Notes: generated by a model from the sequence alone, not told the origin. A stretch of DNA of 64,000 bases from Profundibacter amoris (GCF_003544895.1 NZ_CP032125.1:2060001-2124000); one strand, 5' to 3'. Counted from the stretch's first letter, positions 42,693 to 55,037 are shown. Translations and numbers: made by a program.

Positions 42693-43694
42693 ATGGCCAA
42701 AGCGCACAAAACCCAGCCCGATTTCAATATCGTCATCATCGGCCAGAACGGGCGGCTGCAATACGAGGCCGTGATGTTCGCCGCCTCGCTGCGCCACTCG
42801 GACCCCGATTTCAAAGGCCGCCTGTTTGTCGCCGAACCGCAGCCCGGCGACAAATGGTCCAAAGACCCGCGTATGTCCGATGACGTGCGCGCGTTGCTTG
42901 AACATCTGGGGGCCGAAATTCTGCCATTTGAAAGCCGGCATTTCGGGCAGGACTACCCCTATGGCAACAAGATCGAGGCGCTGGCCGCCCTGCCCAAGGG
43001 CGCGCCGTTCGTGTTTTTCGACAGTGACACCCTGATCACCGGCCCGCTGTCCAAGGTTGCGTTCAATTTTGACCGCCCCGCCGCCTCGATGCGGCGCGAA
43101 GGGACGTGGCCGGTGCTGGAACTCTACGGGCCGGGTTATAGCGAAACGTGGAAATCGCTTTATGACCGCTTTGGGCTGGATTTTGACAGCTCGCTGGACA
43201 CCGCCCAGCCGAATGAATACTGGGAACGCTACCTCTATTTCAACGCCGGCTGGTTCTATTACCGCTGCCCGCATGAATTCGGCGCCCGTTTCACCGAATA
43301 CGCGCTGGAAATCCGTGATAATACGCCGGACCCGCTGGTCTGTCAGGAACTGGACCCGTGGCTGGACCAGGTGGCCCTGCCGCTGGTGATCCATTCCCTT
43401 GGCGGCGGGCGGCCCGGGCCGGAACTGGACGGACTGGATGGGGATATATCCTGCCACTACCGCCTGTTGCCGTTGCTATACGCGCGCGAAAGCGACCGTG
43501 TGGTGGATGTGCTGGAAACCGTCACCTCGCCCAACAAGATCAAAAAGGTGATCAAACAATATGATCCGGTCAAGCGGATGATATTCCAGCGGCGCGGGCA
43601 CAAGGTGCGGGCGATGTTCGACCGCGAAAACCCGCCCAACATGGAAAAGAAAATCCGCAACCAGATCAAGCGTGCAGGGTTTTGGATGCGTTAG
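42693..43694 (+). CDS. Glycosyltransferase-like protein
   Basis: About 333 residues. The start FNIVIIGQNGRLQYEAVMFAASLRHSDP resembles a nucleotide-sugar-binding fold, and FVFFDSDTLITG holds a DxD motif typical of GT-A glycosyltransferases. LYFNAGWFYYR and later LGGGRPGPELDG fit family GT8-like proteins. No signal peptide is seen, so it is probably cytoplasmic. The exact family and acceptor are not settled. The ATG at 42693 is chosen over an upstream TTG. The next 189 bases hold no gene. Confidence 0.65.
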   Translation: MAKAHKTQPDFNIVIIGQNGRLQYEAVMFAASLRHSDPDFKGRLFVAEPQPGDKWSKDPRMSDDVRALLEHLGAEILPFESRHFGQDYPYGNKIEALAALPKGAPFVFFDSDTLITGPLSKVAFNFDRPAASMRREGTWPVLELYGPGYSETWKSLYDRFGLDFDSSLDTAQPNEYWERYLYFNAGWFYYRCPHEFGARFTEYALEIRDNTPDPLVCQELDPWLDQVALPLVIHSLGGGRPGPELDGLDGDISCHYRLLPLLYARESDRVVDVLETVTSPNKIKKVIKQYDPVKRMIFQRRGHKVRAMFDRENPPNMEKKIRNQIKRAGFWMR

Positions 43695-43883
43695 AAGTCA
43701 AATCATATTAATTTCGTATTTTATGATCAAAATCAAATTCTTACACCCACTTCTGGCCTATACTACAGGCAGGGAACGCCGACTCGTATTTGATTGATCG
43801 GAGTATCCTTATCTTTATTTTCCGATTTGACCTGCGGGCGGCGCCTCTAACCCACTAACGGGGGTCAAAAAGGAGAACGTATA

Positions 43884-44048
43884 ATGACCATATCAACAAA
43901 GGTAATTGGTTTTGTGGTAGCGGCCCTTTCCGTATTGTTTGTTTCGGCTTGTGACGACGACCATCCGTTCGGCTATCCAGTTGATAATAAGCAGACAACT
44001 CCGGATGACAATGCTCACGGGGATGGCGGCGGCGGTCATCACGGTTAG
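43884..44048 (+). CDS. 54-residue lipoprotein
   Basis: A short gene with AAAAAGGAG before its ATG. The product has a signal segment (TISTKVIGFVVAALSVLF) ending in the lipobox VSAC, so the Cys is probably lipidated. The rest is Asp/His/Gly-rich (CDDDHPFGY ... HGDGGGGHHG). The His and Asp residues could bind metal, which is inference. A perfect 12-bp inverted repeat lies 13 bases downstream. It was found by reading the sequence because it falls below usual size limits. Confidence 0.65.
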   Translation: MTISTKVIGFVVAALSVLFVSACDDDHPFGYPVDNKQTTPDDNAHGDGGGGHHG

Positions 44049-44061
44049 ATCCAGGCGCCCA

Positions 44062-44100
44062 TGCCTTTCTGAATTTCGGGGAACCGGATTCAGAAAGGCA
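44062..44100 (+). terminator. Perfect hairpin after the small lipoprotein gene
   Basis: TGCCTTTCTGAA and TTCAGAAAGGCA, 12 bp perfect, flank a 15-base loop. There is no T-run, so it may protect the mRNA end rather than terminate. It isolates the lipoprotein gene from metY. Confidence 0.55.
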
Positions 44101-44310
44101 AGGTTGCTGATGTCTTAAATCCTCCTGATACGGGAAAGGTTTCGAAACGGGAATCGGTTAATCGGGATGTTCGATCGGGTTTGGAAACCTGAACAAACGG
44201 ATGCCCTGCCCATTCCCGCGATCAAAGGATTCCGTCCCTTTTCCCGCAGGCCGGTTGTCGCATGAATTTCCTTGCCTTAGGATACCCGAAAATCCAGCGA
44301 GGACAGCGAC

Positions 44311-45603
44311 ATGACAGACACCCCCACATACGGCTTTGACACCCTGCAAATCCACGCCGGCGCGCGGCCGGATCCGGCCACCGGCGCGCGGCAAACACCG
44401 ATCTACCAGACCACCGCCTATGTGTTTCGCGATACCGATCACGCCGCCGCCTTGTTCAACCTGCAAGAGGTCGGCTATATCTATTCCCGCCTGACCAACC
44501 CCACGGTTGCGGTATTGCAGGAACGCATTGCCACGCTGGAAGGCGGCGCGGGGGCGGTGTGCTGCTCCTCCGGTCATGCAGCGCAAATCATGGCGCTGTT
44601 TCCCCTGATGGGGCCGGGTCTGAATGTGGTGGCCTCGACCCGGGCCTATGGTGGCACGATCACCCAGTTCAGCCAGACCATCAAACGCTTTGGCTGGTCC
44701 GCGAAATTCGTCGATTTCGATGATGAATCCGCCGTGGCCGCCGCGATCGACGAAAACACCCGCGCGATTTTCTGCGAAAGCATCGCCAATCCGGGTGGCT
44801 ATGTCACCGATCTGGATGCCATCGCCAAAATCGCCGATGCCGCACAACTGCCGCTGATTGTCGATAACACCACTGCCACGCCCTATCTGTGCCAGCCGTT
44901 CCGGCATGGCGCGGCACTGGTAGTGCATTCCACCACCAAATACCTGACCGGCAACGGCACGGTGACGGGCGGTGCCGTGGTGGACAGCGGCACGTTCGAC
45001 TGGTCGGCCACAGACAAATTTCCGTCCCTGTCACAACCCGAACCGGCCTATCACGGGCTGAAATTCCACGAAACCTTCGGCCCGCTGGCCTATACATTCC
45101 ACGGCATTGCCATCGGCCTGCGCGATCTGGGGATGACGATGAACCCGCAGGCGGCGCATTACACATTGATGGGGATCGAAACCCTGTCGCTGCGCATGGA
45201 GCGCCACGTTGCCAACGCCAAAAAGATCGCAAACTGGCTGGAAACAGACCCGCGGATCGACAAGGTCACCTATGCCGGCCTGCCCTCCAGCCCCTATGCC
45301 AAACGCGCGATGCGTATCTGCCCCAAAGGCGCGGGCGCGCTGTTTACTGTGGCGGTCAAGGGCGGCTATGACGCCTGCGTAAAACTGGTGGAAAACCTGA
45401 ATATTTTCAGCCATGTGGCCAACCTTGGTGATGCACGGTCCCTGATCCTGCATCCGGCCTCAACCACGCACCGGCAGTTGAACGAAGAACAGCAAGAGGC
45501 CGCAGGTGCCGGACCCAGCGTGGTGCGCATATCCATCGGCATCGAGGATGCAGATGACCTGATCGCCGATCTGGATCAGGCGCTGACGGTGGCAACAGCC
45601 TGA
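44311..45603 (+). CDS. metY: O-acetylhomoserine sulfhydrylase-type enzyme
   Basis: A 430-residue PLP enzyme of the Cys/Met-metabolism family. It starts with FDTLQIHAGARPDPATGARQTPIYQTTAYVF, typical of the MetY group that makes homocysteine from O-acetylhomoserine and sulfide. The PLP-binding Lys is in VVHSTTKYLTGNGT; other motifs are YSRLTNPTV, ESIANPGG and LIVDNTTATPYLCQP. The C-terminus is LSIGIEDADDLIADLDQAL. AGCGAGGA precedes the ATG. No SAM riboswitch was recognised in the 260-base leader, although this gene is often so controlled in alphaproteobacteria. Confidence 0.93.
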   Translation: MTDTPTYGFDTLQIHAGARPDPATGARQTPIYQTTAYVFRDTDHAAALFNLQEVGYIYSRLTNPTVAVLQERIATLEGGAGAVCCSSGHAAQIMALFPLMGPGLNVVASTRAYGGTITQFSQTIKRFGWSAKFVDFDDESAVAAAIDENTRAIFCESIANPGGYVTDLDAIAKIADAAQLPLIVDNTTATPYLCQPFRHGAALVVHSTTKYLTGNGTVTGGAVVDSGTFDWSATDKFPSLSQPEPAYHGLKFHETFGPLAYTFHGIAIGLRDLGMTMNPQAAHYTLMGIETLSLRMERHVANAKKIANWLETDPRIDKVTYAGLPSSPYAKRAMRICPKGAGALFTVAVKGGYDACVKLVENLNIFSHVANLGDARSLILHPASTTHRQLNEEQQEAAGAGPSVVRISIGIEDADDLIADLDQALTVATA

Positions 45604-45646
45604 TAATCTGGGCCAATCCCCCGCGTTAGGGGATTGGCCATTACGC

Positions 45647-46333
45647 CTAATCGGCAATCCCGAACACAACGCTCACATCCGCCGTCACTGACAATTTCCC
45701 CTGCGCCACCGGCACCGCCATCGAGCGCATCATATCGGCTTCCATCATCACCGGCCGCGCGCTGCGCACAGTGCCGTCGCTGATCGACACCACATCGCCC
45801 AGTTCCACACCGGCTGCCGTGGCGTATAGCTGTGCCTTGGCCATCGCATCCTTGATGGCCGCCACCCTTGCTGCGTTTTGCGCCGGTTCCATATCCTGCA
45901 AGCCAAAGCTTAGCCCGTGAAAACTGTTGGCGCCGTTTTGCACCACCGCATCCAGAACCACACCCAGTTGCGCCAAATCACGCACCCGCACGCTGACTGT
46001 ATTGGTGGCTACAAAGCCGACAATCTGGGGCGGCGCCTTGGACATGGACCCGCCATTGTTCCAGCGCGGCGACAGCGACAGGTTGTTGGTCTGGATATCA
46101 CGCGATTCGATCCCCGCCGCCGCTAGCTGTTTCAATACCGCCGCCAGCGCATCCGAGTTCTTCGCCATCGCCGCCCCGGCCGTTTTTGCCTCGCTGACCA
46201 CCCCCATCGAAATGGTCGCCATGTCCGGCACCGTATCAACCACCCCGTGGCCATTCACCACAATCCGGCGGGCATCCTGGGCCATCACGGGCGTTGCCAT
46301 CAATAAAACCAGTGCAATTATTACATTCCGCAT
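45647..46333 (-). CDS. SIMPL-domain periplasmic protein
   Basis: A 228-residue protein with a signal peptide (MRNVIIALVLLMATPVMA) and a SIMPL domain: RRIVVNGHGVVDTVPDMATISMGVVSEAKTAGAAMAKN, IESRDIQTNNLSLSPRWN, and SVRVRDLAQLGVVLDA. The family (YggE, BP26) is periplasmic or outer-membrane-linked and linked to stress tolerance; the mechanism is unknown. It is convergent with metY and divergent from the repeat-bearing gene. Confidence 0.88.
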   Translation of the reverse strand: MRNVIIALVLLMATPVMAQDARRIVVNGHGVVDTVPDMATISMGVVSEAKTAGAAMAKNSDALAAVLKQLAAAGIESRDIQTNNLSLSPRWNNGGSMSKAPPQIVGFVATNTVSVRVRDLAQLGVVLDAVVQNGANSFHGLSFGLQDMEPAQNAARVAAIKDAMAKAQLYATAAGVELGDVVSISDGTVRSARPVMMEADMMRSMAVPVAQGKLSVTADVSVVFGIAD

Positions 46334-46495
46334 AACAAATTCCTTTCACATTGTTTTTGATGTTCCACTGATAAGACGCACCCCGCAAGGCAATCCTTGG
46401 GGCTTTTCCTTTCCATAGGCGAAAACCTGCTATAGTGTGGCGAAAGTAAATATAACGCCTGCAGTCCGATATTCTTTCTGTGCTAGATCAATAAC

Positions 46496-49627
<3,132 letters not shown>

Positions 49628-49630
49628 ACG

Positions 49631-50725
49631 CTATTGCGCGGCAAATTCCCCGTTCTCGATCTGCTCGCGCTCGATCGATTCAAACAGCGCCTTGAAATTG
49701 CCTTCACCAAATCCGTCATCCCCCTTGCGCTGGATGAATTCAAAAAAGATCGGCCCGACCACGGTTTTGCTGAAAATCTGCAACAGAATGCGGGTTTCGC
49801 CGCCGCCGACCACCCCTTCACCGTCAATCAGGATACCGTGCTTCATCATCTGTTCCAGCGGCTCTTCGTGGTCTTTCACCCGCGCGCGGCTCATCTCGTA
49901 ATAGGTTTTCGGCGGGCCGGGCATGAACTCCAGCCCCTTGGCGGCAATCGCATCGACCGAGCCGTAAATATCATCCGTCCCCACCGCGATATGCTGGATC
50001 CCCTCGCCGTTATAACGCTTCAGATAGGCCACGATCTGCCCCTTCTCACCACGATCCTCGTTGATCGGGATACGGATACGGCCACAGGGCGAGGTCAGCG
50101 CGCGGCTGAACAGCCCCGTGAACTTGCCCTGAATATCAAAAAACCTGATTTCGCGGAAATTGAACAGGTCGGCGTAGAATTTGAACCACTTGTCCATATT
50201 CCCCTTGTGCACATTGTGGGTCAGATGATCGAGGTAATAAAACCCGTCGCCAGCGGGATGGGCATTGTCGAGCCAATCGAATTTGGCGTTATAAGGGCTG
50301 GTGTCAAAATACCGGTCGATGAAATACAACAATGACCCGCCAATCCCCAAGATCGCCGGCACATCCATGGTTTTATCATCGCCGGTATAGGGTTCGGCCC
50401 CTTTAGAAACCGCATGGTCAAACGCCTTTTGCGCATCCACCACCCGCCAGGCCATCGACGGGGCGCAGGGGCCGTGCTGATCAACAAAGCGCATCCCGAA
50501 GCTGTCCGGCTGGTAATTCAACAGATAGCTGATGTCGCCCTGCTTCCACAGCTCGACCGCCTTGGTTTTGTGATTGGCCACATGTTTGAACCCCATTTTG
50601 GCGAACAGATCACGCAGGGCCTGCGGGTCTTCATGGGCGAATTCGACAAATTCGAAACCGTCGGTTCCGGCAGGGTTGTCGGCAGTGATGGTGGCACGGG
50701 GGGCGTCATGGGGGAATGGTCCCAT
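49631..50725 (-). CDS. hppD: 4-hydroxyphenylpyruvate dioxygenase
   Basis: A 364-residue non-haem iron dioxygenase that converts 4-hydroxyphenylpyruvate to homogentisate in tyrosine breakdown. The two VOC-fold halves are visible: N-terminal GFEFVEFAHEDPQALRDLF; C-terminal with iron ligands His in LDHLTHNV, His in GIQHIAVGTDD, and Glu in GPIFFEFIQRKG. QIFSKTVVGP and KGLEFMPGPPKTYY also fit. AGGAG precedes the ATG at 50725. An Lrp-type regulator is transcribed divergently 132 bases away. Confidence 0.96.
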   Translation of the reverse strand: MGPFPHDAPRATITADNPAGTDGFEFVEFAHEDPQALRDLFAKMGFKHVANHKTKAVELWKQGDISYLLNYQPDSFGMRFVDQHGPCAPSMAWRVVDAQKAFDHAVSKGAEPYTGDDKTMDVPAILGIGGSLLYFIDRYFDTSPYNAKFDWLDNAHPAGDGFYYLDHLTHNVHKGNMDKWFKFYADLFNFREIRFFDIQGKFTGLFSRALTSPCGRIRIPINEDRGEKGQIVAYLKRYNGEGIQHIAVGTDDIYGSVDAIAAKGLEFMPGPPKTYYEMSRARVKDHEEPLEQMMKHGILIDGEGVVGGGETRILLQIFSKTVVGPIFFEFIQRKGDDGFGEGNFKALFESIEREQIENGEFAAQ

Positions 50726-50857
50726 CGGTTTTCTCCTGTTTGCGTTCAGAAGAAGAATAACAAAACCCGGATGTGTTTGGCGCGCGTTTTTACTAGACAT
50801 TTCCGGTTTATACGCGCCATTATAACACATATTGGAGTTATTACGCGAGAATACCGC

Positions 50858-51316
50858 ATGGCACTGGACAAAACCGATTCCCGCCTTCTGGTTGAACTGC
50901 AAAAGAACGCCCAGACCACTGCCGCCGAATTGGGCGAAATGCTGAACCTGTCGCCCTCGCAGGCCGCGCGCCGCCGTCAGCGGCTGGAAACTGCGGGCTA
51001 CATCCGCAACTACAGCGCCAAACTGGATGCAAAACGACTGGGCCTGACTGTGCAGGCCTTCGTTCAGGTGCAAATGGCGGCCCATGACGCGCAGGCTGCG
51101 GCCTCGTTCGTGCGCCACGTTAAATCGCGCCCCGAAGTGATCAGCGCCTGGACCCTGACCGGCGAGGCCGACTACATGCTGCACGTCTATTGCGCCGATC
51201 TGGCCGCGCTGAACACGCTGATACAGGACGCCTTGCTGCCCCACAGTGCCGTAGCCCGTGTGCAAAGCCAGATCGTGATGAACGAGCTAAAGGCCGACGC
51301 GCCCTTGCCGGTCTAG
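50858..51316 (+). CDS. Lrp/AsnC-family regulator divergent from hppD
   Basis: A 152-residue regulator: winged helix (DKTDSRLLVELQKNAQTTAAELGEMLNLSPSQAARRRQRL) then a RAM domain (ISAWTLTGEADYMLHVYCADLAALN). It is divergent from hppD, so it most likely senses an aromatic amino acid or related acid and controls tyrosine breakdown. The ATG at 50858 is the first giving a full DNA-binding domain; a longer frame runs antisense through hppD and is not credible. Intergenic repeat copy C follows the stop. Confidence 0.9.
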   Translation: MALDKTDSRLLVELQKNAQTTAAELGEMLNLSPSQAARRRQRLETAGYIRNYSAKLDAKRLGLTVQAFVQVQMAAHDAQAAASFVRHVKSRPEVISAWTLTGEADYMLHVYCADLAALNTLIQDALLPHSAVARVQSQIVMNELKADAPLPV

Positions 51317-51330
51317 CTTCTTCTTTTTCT

Positions 51331-51381
51331 AAATATCCGCGCCGCAGGCTAGGAAGTTTCTTGCCTGCGGCGCGGATATTT
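51331..51381. repeat. 3'-end intergenic repeat C, 19-bp perfect palindrome
   Basis: AAATATCCGCGCCGCAGGC at 51331-51349 is exactly inverted at 51363-51381 around a 13-base loop. It is preceded by CTTCTTCTTTTTCT at 51317-51330. It sits between the convergent Lrp and cobT genes and probably serves as a bidirectional terminator. Confidence 0.8.
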
Positions 51382-51405
51382 ATTGAACAAAGATGAAAGG
51401 GAGCG

Positions 51406-52416
51406 TTACCCGTCCGAAACCCCCGCCTCGGCAAAGGTGGACATGCCCGAATGACAGGCAACCGCCCCCTTCAAAACACCAATCGCCAGCGCCGCACCAG
51501 ATCCTTCGCCCAACCGCATACCCAGCGCCAGCAACGGCTCTTTACCAACATTTTTCAACACCTTGCCATGCGCAGATTCAGCCGAGACATGCCCCGCAAC
51601 ACAATGATCCAGCGCGCCCGCCGCCGCCATTTCCAGCGTCGCCGCCGCTGCCGAGCAGATAAACCCGTCCAGAATTACCGGTATCCGCAAGATTCGCGCC
51701 CGCGATATCGCCCCGGCCATCGCCGCCAATTCCCGCCCGCCAAGGCAGCGCAGAACCTGCAACGGATCCTTCAGCACATCCCCGTGCCGCGCCAGCCCTT
51801 CGGCCACCACGCGGGTTTTCACTGCCAACCCGTCATCATCCACACCTGTGCCGCGCCCCGTCCACTCGGCCGCATCGCCACCAAACAACGCCGCCGCAAT
51901 CGCCGCCGCCGATGTGGTGTTGCCGATGCCCATCTCGCCGGTCACCAGCAGGTCCGCCTTGGGATCAACCGCGTTCCAGCCCGCCAGCAGCGCCGCAACC
52001 ACCTCGTCCTCGCTCATCGCGGCATCCACGGTGAAATCCGCCGTGGGCCTGTCCAGCGACAGGGCATGCACGTCCATTTTCGCCCCGAACGCCTTGGCCA
52101 ACTGGTTGATCGCCGCCCCGCCATGCTCGAAATTCAGCACCATCTGCTCCGTCACCTCGGGCGGAAAGGCCGAAACCCCCTGCGCACAAACCCCGTGGTT
52201 GCCGGCAAAGATGATGATCTGCGGCGCCTTTAGCGACGGTTTTGGATCGCCACGCCAACCCGCATACCAGATCGCCAGATCCTCGAGCCGCCCCAGCGCC
52301 GCCGGTGGTTTGGTCAACTGGCTGTTGCGCGCTTCGGCCCCCTGCCGCGCAACCGCATCCGCAGCGGGCAAATCTTCCAGAATGGTGCGAAATTCGGCGA
52401 GCGTGGTAAATGTCAT
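51406..52416 (-). CDS. cobT: Nicotinate-nucleotide--dimethylbenzimidazole phosphoribosyltransferase
   Basis: A 336-residue enzyme that makes alpha-ribazole phosphate for the lower ligand of cobalamin. Motifs: [68 protein letters not shown], and the catalytic Glu region [22 protein letters not shown] precedes the ATG at 52416. It is divergent from cobS with 79 bases between; no cobalamin riboswitch was seen there. Confidence 0.96.
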   Translation of the reverse strand: MTFTTLAEFRTILEDLPAADAVARQGAEARNSQLTKPPAALGRLEDLAIWYAGWRGDPKPSLKAPQIIIFAGNHGVCAQGVSAFPPEVTEQMVLNFEHGGAAINQLAKAFGAKMDVHALSLDRPTADFTVDAAMSEDEVVAALLAGWNAVDPKADLLVTGEMGIGNTTSAAAIAAALFGGDAAEWTGRGTGVDDDGLAVKTRVVAEGLARHGDVLKDPLQVLRCLGGRELAAMAGAISRARILRIPVILDGFICSAAAATLEMAAAGALDHCVAGHVSAESAHGKVLKNVGKEPLLALGMRLGEGSGAALAIGVLKGAVACHSGMSTFAEAGVSDG

Positions 52417-52495
52417 GTCGGTCCCTCGTTGATATTCTATGCCTTTTAGGTTTAACGCTGGTAGAAGCGCAAGATGCAATGAAAAGGCCCTGTTG

Positions 52496-53251
52496 ATGAG
52501 CAAACCCGACACCTCGCTGATCCGGCTGGCGGATATCCCCGCCGCCATCGGCCTGCTGACCCGCCTGCCGGTGAAAACCGCTGGCGCGCGCGGGGCGGCG
52601 GCCTGGGCCTTTCCGCTGGTCGGGCTGATTGTCGGGGCGCTGGCAGCGGCTTTGGGCTGGATCGCACTGGCGCTGGGGCTGTCTGCCCCGATCACCGCCG
52701 CGCTGGTGATCACGGCGCAGGTGGTCTTGACCGGCGCCATGCACGAAGACGGTCTGGCCGATACATTCGACGGGCTGTGGGGCGGCTGGGACAGGGACCG
52801 GAGGCTGGAAATCATGAAAGACAGCCAGATCGGCACCTACGGGGTGATCGCGCTGCTGGTGTCGCTGATGCTGCGCTGGAGCGCGATTACGGCCCTGATC
52901 CACAGCGGGGCGCTGTTCACCGCCCTGATCGCCGCCACCACCCTGTCGCGCATGCCGATGGTGTTCATCATGGCCACCCTGCCCCACGCCCGCGATGGCG
53001 GCTTGTCGGCGAGCGTCGGACCTGTGGCCAAAGACACCGCCGGCGTGGCCCTTGCACTTGCCCTGCTGACCATCTTCATTGCCCCGCTTCCCACAGGTAT
53101 CTTTGCCCTGATTGCCGCCAGCCTTGCCGCTACCGCAATCGCCCTGATTGCCCTGCGCAAAATCGGCGGCCAGACCGGTGACATCCTCGGCGCCAGCCAG
53201 CAACTGGCCGAAATCGCCGCGCTAATCACTTTCGCAACACTTCTGGCCTAG
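52496..53251 (+). CDS. cobS: Adenosylcobinamide-GDP ribazoletransferase
   Basis: A 251-residue polytopic membrane enzyme that joins adenosylcobinamide-GDP and alpha-ribazole to form cobalamin. The signature [37 protein letters not shown] holds the metal-binding acidic residues. Further helices and [16 protein letters not shown] near the end fit the family. AAAAGG precedes the ATG at 52496. Paired with cobT it completes nucleotide-loop assembly. Confidence 0.95.
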   Translation: MSKPDTSLIRLADIPAAIGLLTRLPVKTAGARGAAAWAFPLVGLIVGALAAALGWIALALGLSAPITAALVITAQVVLTGAMHEDGLADTFDGLWGGWDRDRRLEIMKDSQIGTYGVIALLVSLMLRWSAITALIHSGALFTALIAATTLSRMPMVFIMATLPHARDGGLSASVGPVAKDTAGVALALALLTIFIAPLPTGIFALIAASLAATAIALIALRKIGGQTGDILGASQQLAEIAALITFATLLA

Positions 53252-53261
53252 GCACCTTCCA

Positions 53262-53294
53262 CTTCTTCTTGCCCGAAATACCTCCGCCGGAGGC
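53262..53294 (+). repeat. 3'-end intergenic repeat, copy D
   Basis: CTTCTTCTTGCCCGAAATACC then TCCGCCGGAGGC begins 10 bases after the cobS stop. The same layout occurs in copies A, B, C and E. Confidence 0.65.
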
Positions 53295-53330
53295 GAAAAA
53301 GGCGCTGCCCCCGTCAGGGGGCAGCGCCTT
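53295..53330. terminator. Strong hairpin between cobS and carD
   Basis: Perfect 14-bp arms AAGGCGCTGCCCCC and GGGGGCAGCGCCTT with loop GTCA. On the minus strand a T-run follows, so it fits a terminator for carD; it may also end the cobS transcript. It shares the GGCAGCGCC core of the REP-like palindromes. Confidence 0.75.
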
Positions 53331-53375
53331 GGGGCGACGCGCATCGCGCGGCGCAATTCCTGAAACAAACGCTTG

Positions 53376-53487
53376 GAGCAAATCCAATCCAATTGAATTC
53401 ACCACACAACCCGAACGCATTTGCAGGTGCAAACGCTGCCTCGAGTTGCGCGGTGAATACACTATTTCGATTAGATTGGATGCGCTC
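53376..53487. repeat. Imperfect inverted repeat at the carD 3' end
   Basis: GAGC-AA-ATCCAATC-C-AAT ... ATTCACC near 53376-53403 is inverted as GGTGAAT ... ATTAGATTGGAT-GC-GCTC at 53452-53487. The right arm touches the carD stop codon. It is low in GC compared with the genes around it and may be a remnant of a small mobile element. Confidence 0.45.
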
Positions 53488-54005
53488 TAAGCCGCTGCAA
53501 CAACCCGCGACATCAGAATATCGATGATCCCCTGACGGGCCGCATCCTCGCCATCACCGGCCACAGCGGCAAATTCACGGGTCAGCCGCTCCAATGCGGC
53601 CTCATACAACTGACGCTCGGAATAGCTCTGCTCGCGCTGCTCATCCGTGCGGTGCAAATCACGCACCACTTCGGCAATCGCAATCAGATCACCCGAGTTG
53701 ATCTTCTGCTCGTATTCCTGCGCCCGACGCGACCACATCGCGCGTTTGACCTTGGCCTTGCCCTTCAGCGTCTTTTGCGCATGCGCCACCACGTCCGGCG
53801 ACGACAGCGCCCGCATCCCGACCTCGATTGCCTTGTTGGTTGGCACCCGCAGAGTCATCTTGTCTTTTTCAAAGGCAATCACAAACAGTTCCAGTTCAAA
53901 CCCGGCAACCTCTTGTTTCTCAACCGAGACAACCTTGCCCACACCATGGGACGGATACACGACAAACTCGTTAGGGCGAAAATCCAGTTTCTTCGACTTG
54001 CTCAT
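53487..54005 (-). CDS. carD: CarD-family transcription factor
   Basis: A 172-residue protein with the CarD/CdnL RNA-polymerase-interaction domain at residues 8-70 (FRPNEFVVYPSHGVGKVVSVEKQ; LRVPTNKAIEVGMRAL) and a helical DNA-binding region with WSRRAQEYEQKINSGDLIAIAEVVRDL. CarD proteins stabilise open promoter complexes, notably at rRNA and housekeeping promoters. GAGGAAG precedes the ATG. It lies downstream of fdxA on the same strand, as often in alphaproteobacteria. The 259-base gap before fdxA shows no gene. Confidence 0.95.
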   Translation of the reverse strand: MSKSKKLDFRPNEFVVYPSHGVGKVVSVEKQEVAGFELELFVIAFEKDKMTLRVPTNKAIEVGMRALSSPDVVAHAQKTLKGKAKVKRAMWSRRAQEYEQKINSGDLIAIAEVVRDLHRTDEQREQSYSERQLYEAALERLTREFAAVAGDGEDAARQGIIDILMSRVVAAA

Positions 54006-54264
54006 TCAGTTCACTTCCTCGGTTCAACGTCGCCAGACCAGACAGTATTCAGGCGACAATAAACCACCCGTCAGGCTTTCAGCACCGAGGGTGGCTACAG
54101 GTTTCGATATGTGTTTCACCCGTGAATATAGCAGAAATTATGCCCTATTTAAAGCGCAGCCATACCGAATCCACGATTCCACGTTGTTTTACAGGCCATA
54201 ACATCCAATTTTTCAGGTAAAAACCACACCCGAAACCGGCTCTGGAGCAAGCGTGAACGAATCG

Positions 54265-54606
54265 TTATTCGCTGCCTTCGCCTGGCTTCTCGGAAAAGTA
54301 TTTCTCCAGCTTGCCCTCTTCGCCATCGCGCTCTTCGGCTTCGGGCAGCGGATCTTTTTTCTCGATGATCACCGGCCAGATTTCGGAATATTTGCGGTTG
54401 AATTCAACCCATTTATCCGTGTCCGGTTCGGTGTCGGGGCGGATCGCGTCAGCCGGGCATTCCGGTTCGCAGACACCGCAATCGATACATTCATCCGGAT
54501 GGATGACCAGCATGTTTTCACCCTCGTAAAAACAGTCTACGGGGCAAACCTCGACACAGTCGGTGTATTTGCAGGCGATACATTTGTCATTGACGATATA
54601 GGTCAT
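54265..54606 (-). CDS. fdxA: Seven-iron ferredoxin FdxA
   Basis: A 113-residue ferredoxin with two cluster motifs: [17 protein letters not shown] and [15 protein letters not shown], giving one [3Fe-4S] and one [4Fe-4S] cluster as in FdxA proteins. The C-terminal extension ([15 protein letters not shown] ... EKPGEGSE) is typical of the alphaproteobacterial form. It carries electrons in the cytoplasm. The ATG at 54606 begins MTYIVNDKC; a longer frame has no family support. Confidence 0.95.
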   Translation of the reverse strand: MTYIVNDKCIACKYTDCVEVCPVDCFYEGENMLVIHPDECIDCGVCEPECPADAIRPDTEPDTDKWVEFNRKYSEIWPVIIEKKDPLPEAEERDGEEGKLEKYFSEKPGEGSE

Positions 54607-54659
54607 GGGTAGCCTCTGAAATCTCAACCATCTGCGCCTGACTATTCGCTTGCGTGCAA

Positions 54660-55034
54660 TCAATCAAGGTAGGAACCGCGTAAAATGCGCGCTGTGCGAC
54701 GATCTTTCTTGGTCGGGCGGCCCTTTCGCTCGATTTGGGCTGTCGGTTCGGGCTTTTCCTCGGGCGGAGTCAGGTCAAGATACAGCGCCTGTGCCTCGGG
54801 GGCGGGACCGCGGCGGGTGGCGATTGCCGTGATCTGGATCACCCGAATGCGGCGGGCCTGCGGAAAAGTCAGCGTATCGCCCGCCGTCACCAAAACTGAG
54901 GCCTTGGAAATCCGCGATCCGTTCAGGCGCACATGGCCCCCCGTCACCTGTTTGGTGGCAAGCGAGCGGGTTTTGAAAAACCGCGCGTGCCACAACCATT
55001 TATCGACGCGGCCCTTATCCGGCGCGTCTGCCAC
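54660..55034 (-). CDS. S4-domain RNA-binding protein (HslR-like)
   Basis: A 124-residue protein starting with an S4 RNA-binding domain ([38 protein letters not shown]). The Lys/Arg-rich tail ([17 protein letters not shown]) resembles Hsp15/HslR, which recycles stalled 50S subunits carrying nascent chains. It starts three bases after the helicase stop, so the two are probably co-translated. Confidence 0.88.
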   Translation of the reverse strand: MADAPDKGRVDKWLWHARFFKTRSLATKQVTGGHVRLNGSRISKASVLVTAGDTLTFPQARRIRVIQITAIATRRGPAPEAQALYLDLTPPEEKPEPTAQIERKGRPTKKDRRTARILRGSYLD

Positions 55035-55037
55035 GGA

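Noticed and set aside
44101-44310. SAM-II-type riboswitch upstream of metY
   Set aside because: The pseudoknot consensus seen before alphaproteobacterial met genes was not found in the leader.
50726-51265. N-terminal extension of hppD
   Set aside because: It would read antisense through the Lrp gene. The ATG at 50725 has an AGGAG site and gives normal length.
52417-52495. Cobalamin riboswitch between cobT and cobS
   Set aside because: The gap is only 79 bases and lacks the conserved core; both genes have simple ribosome-binding sites.
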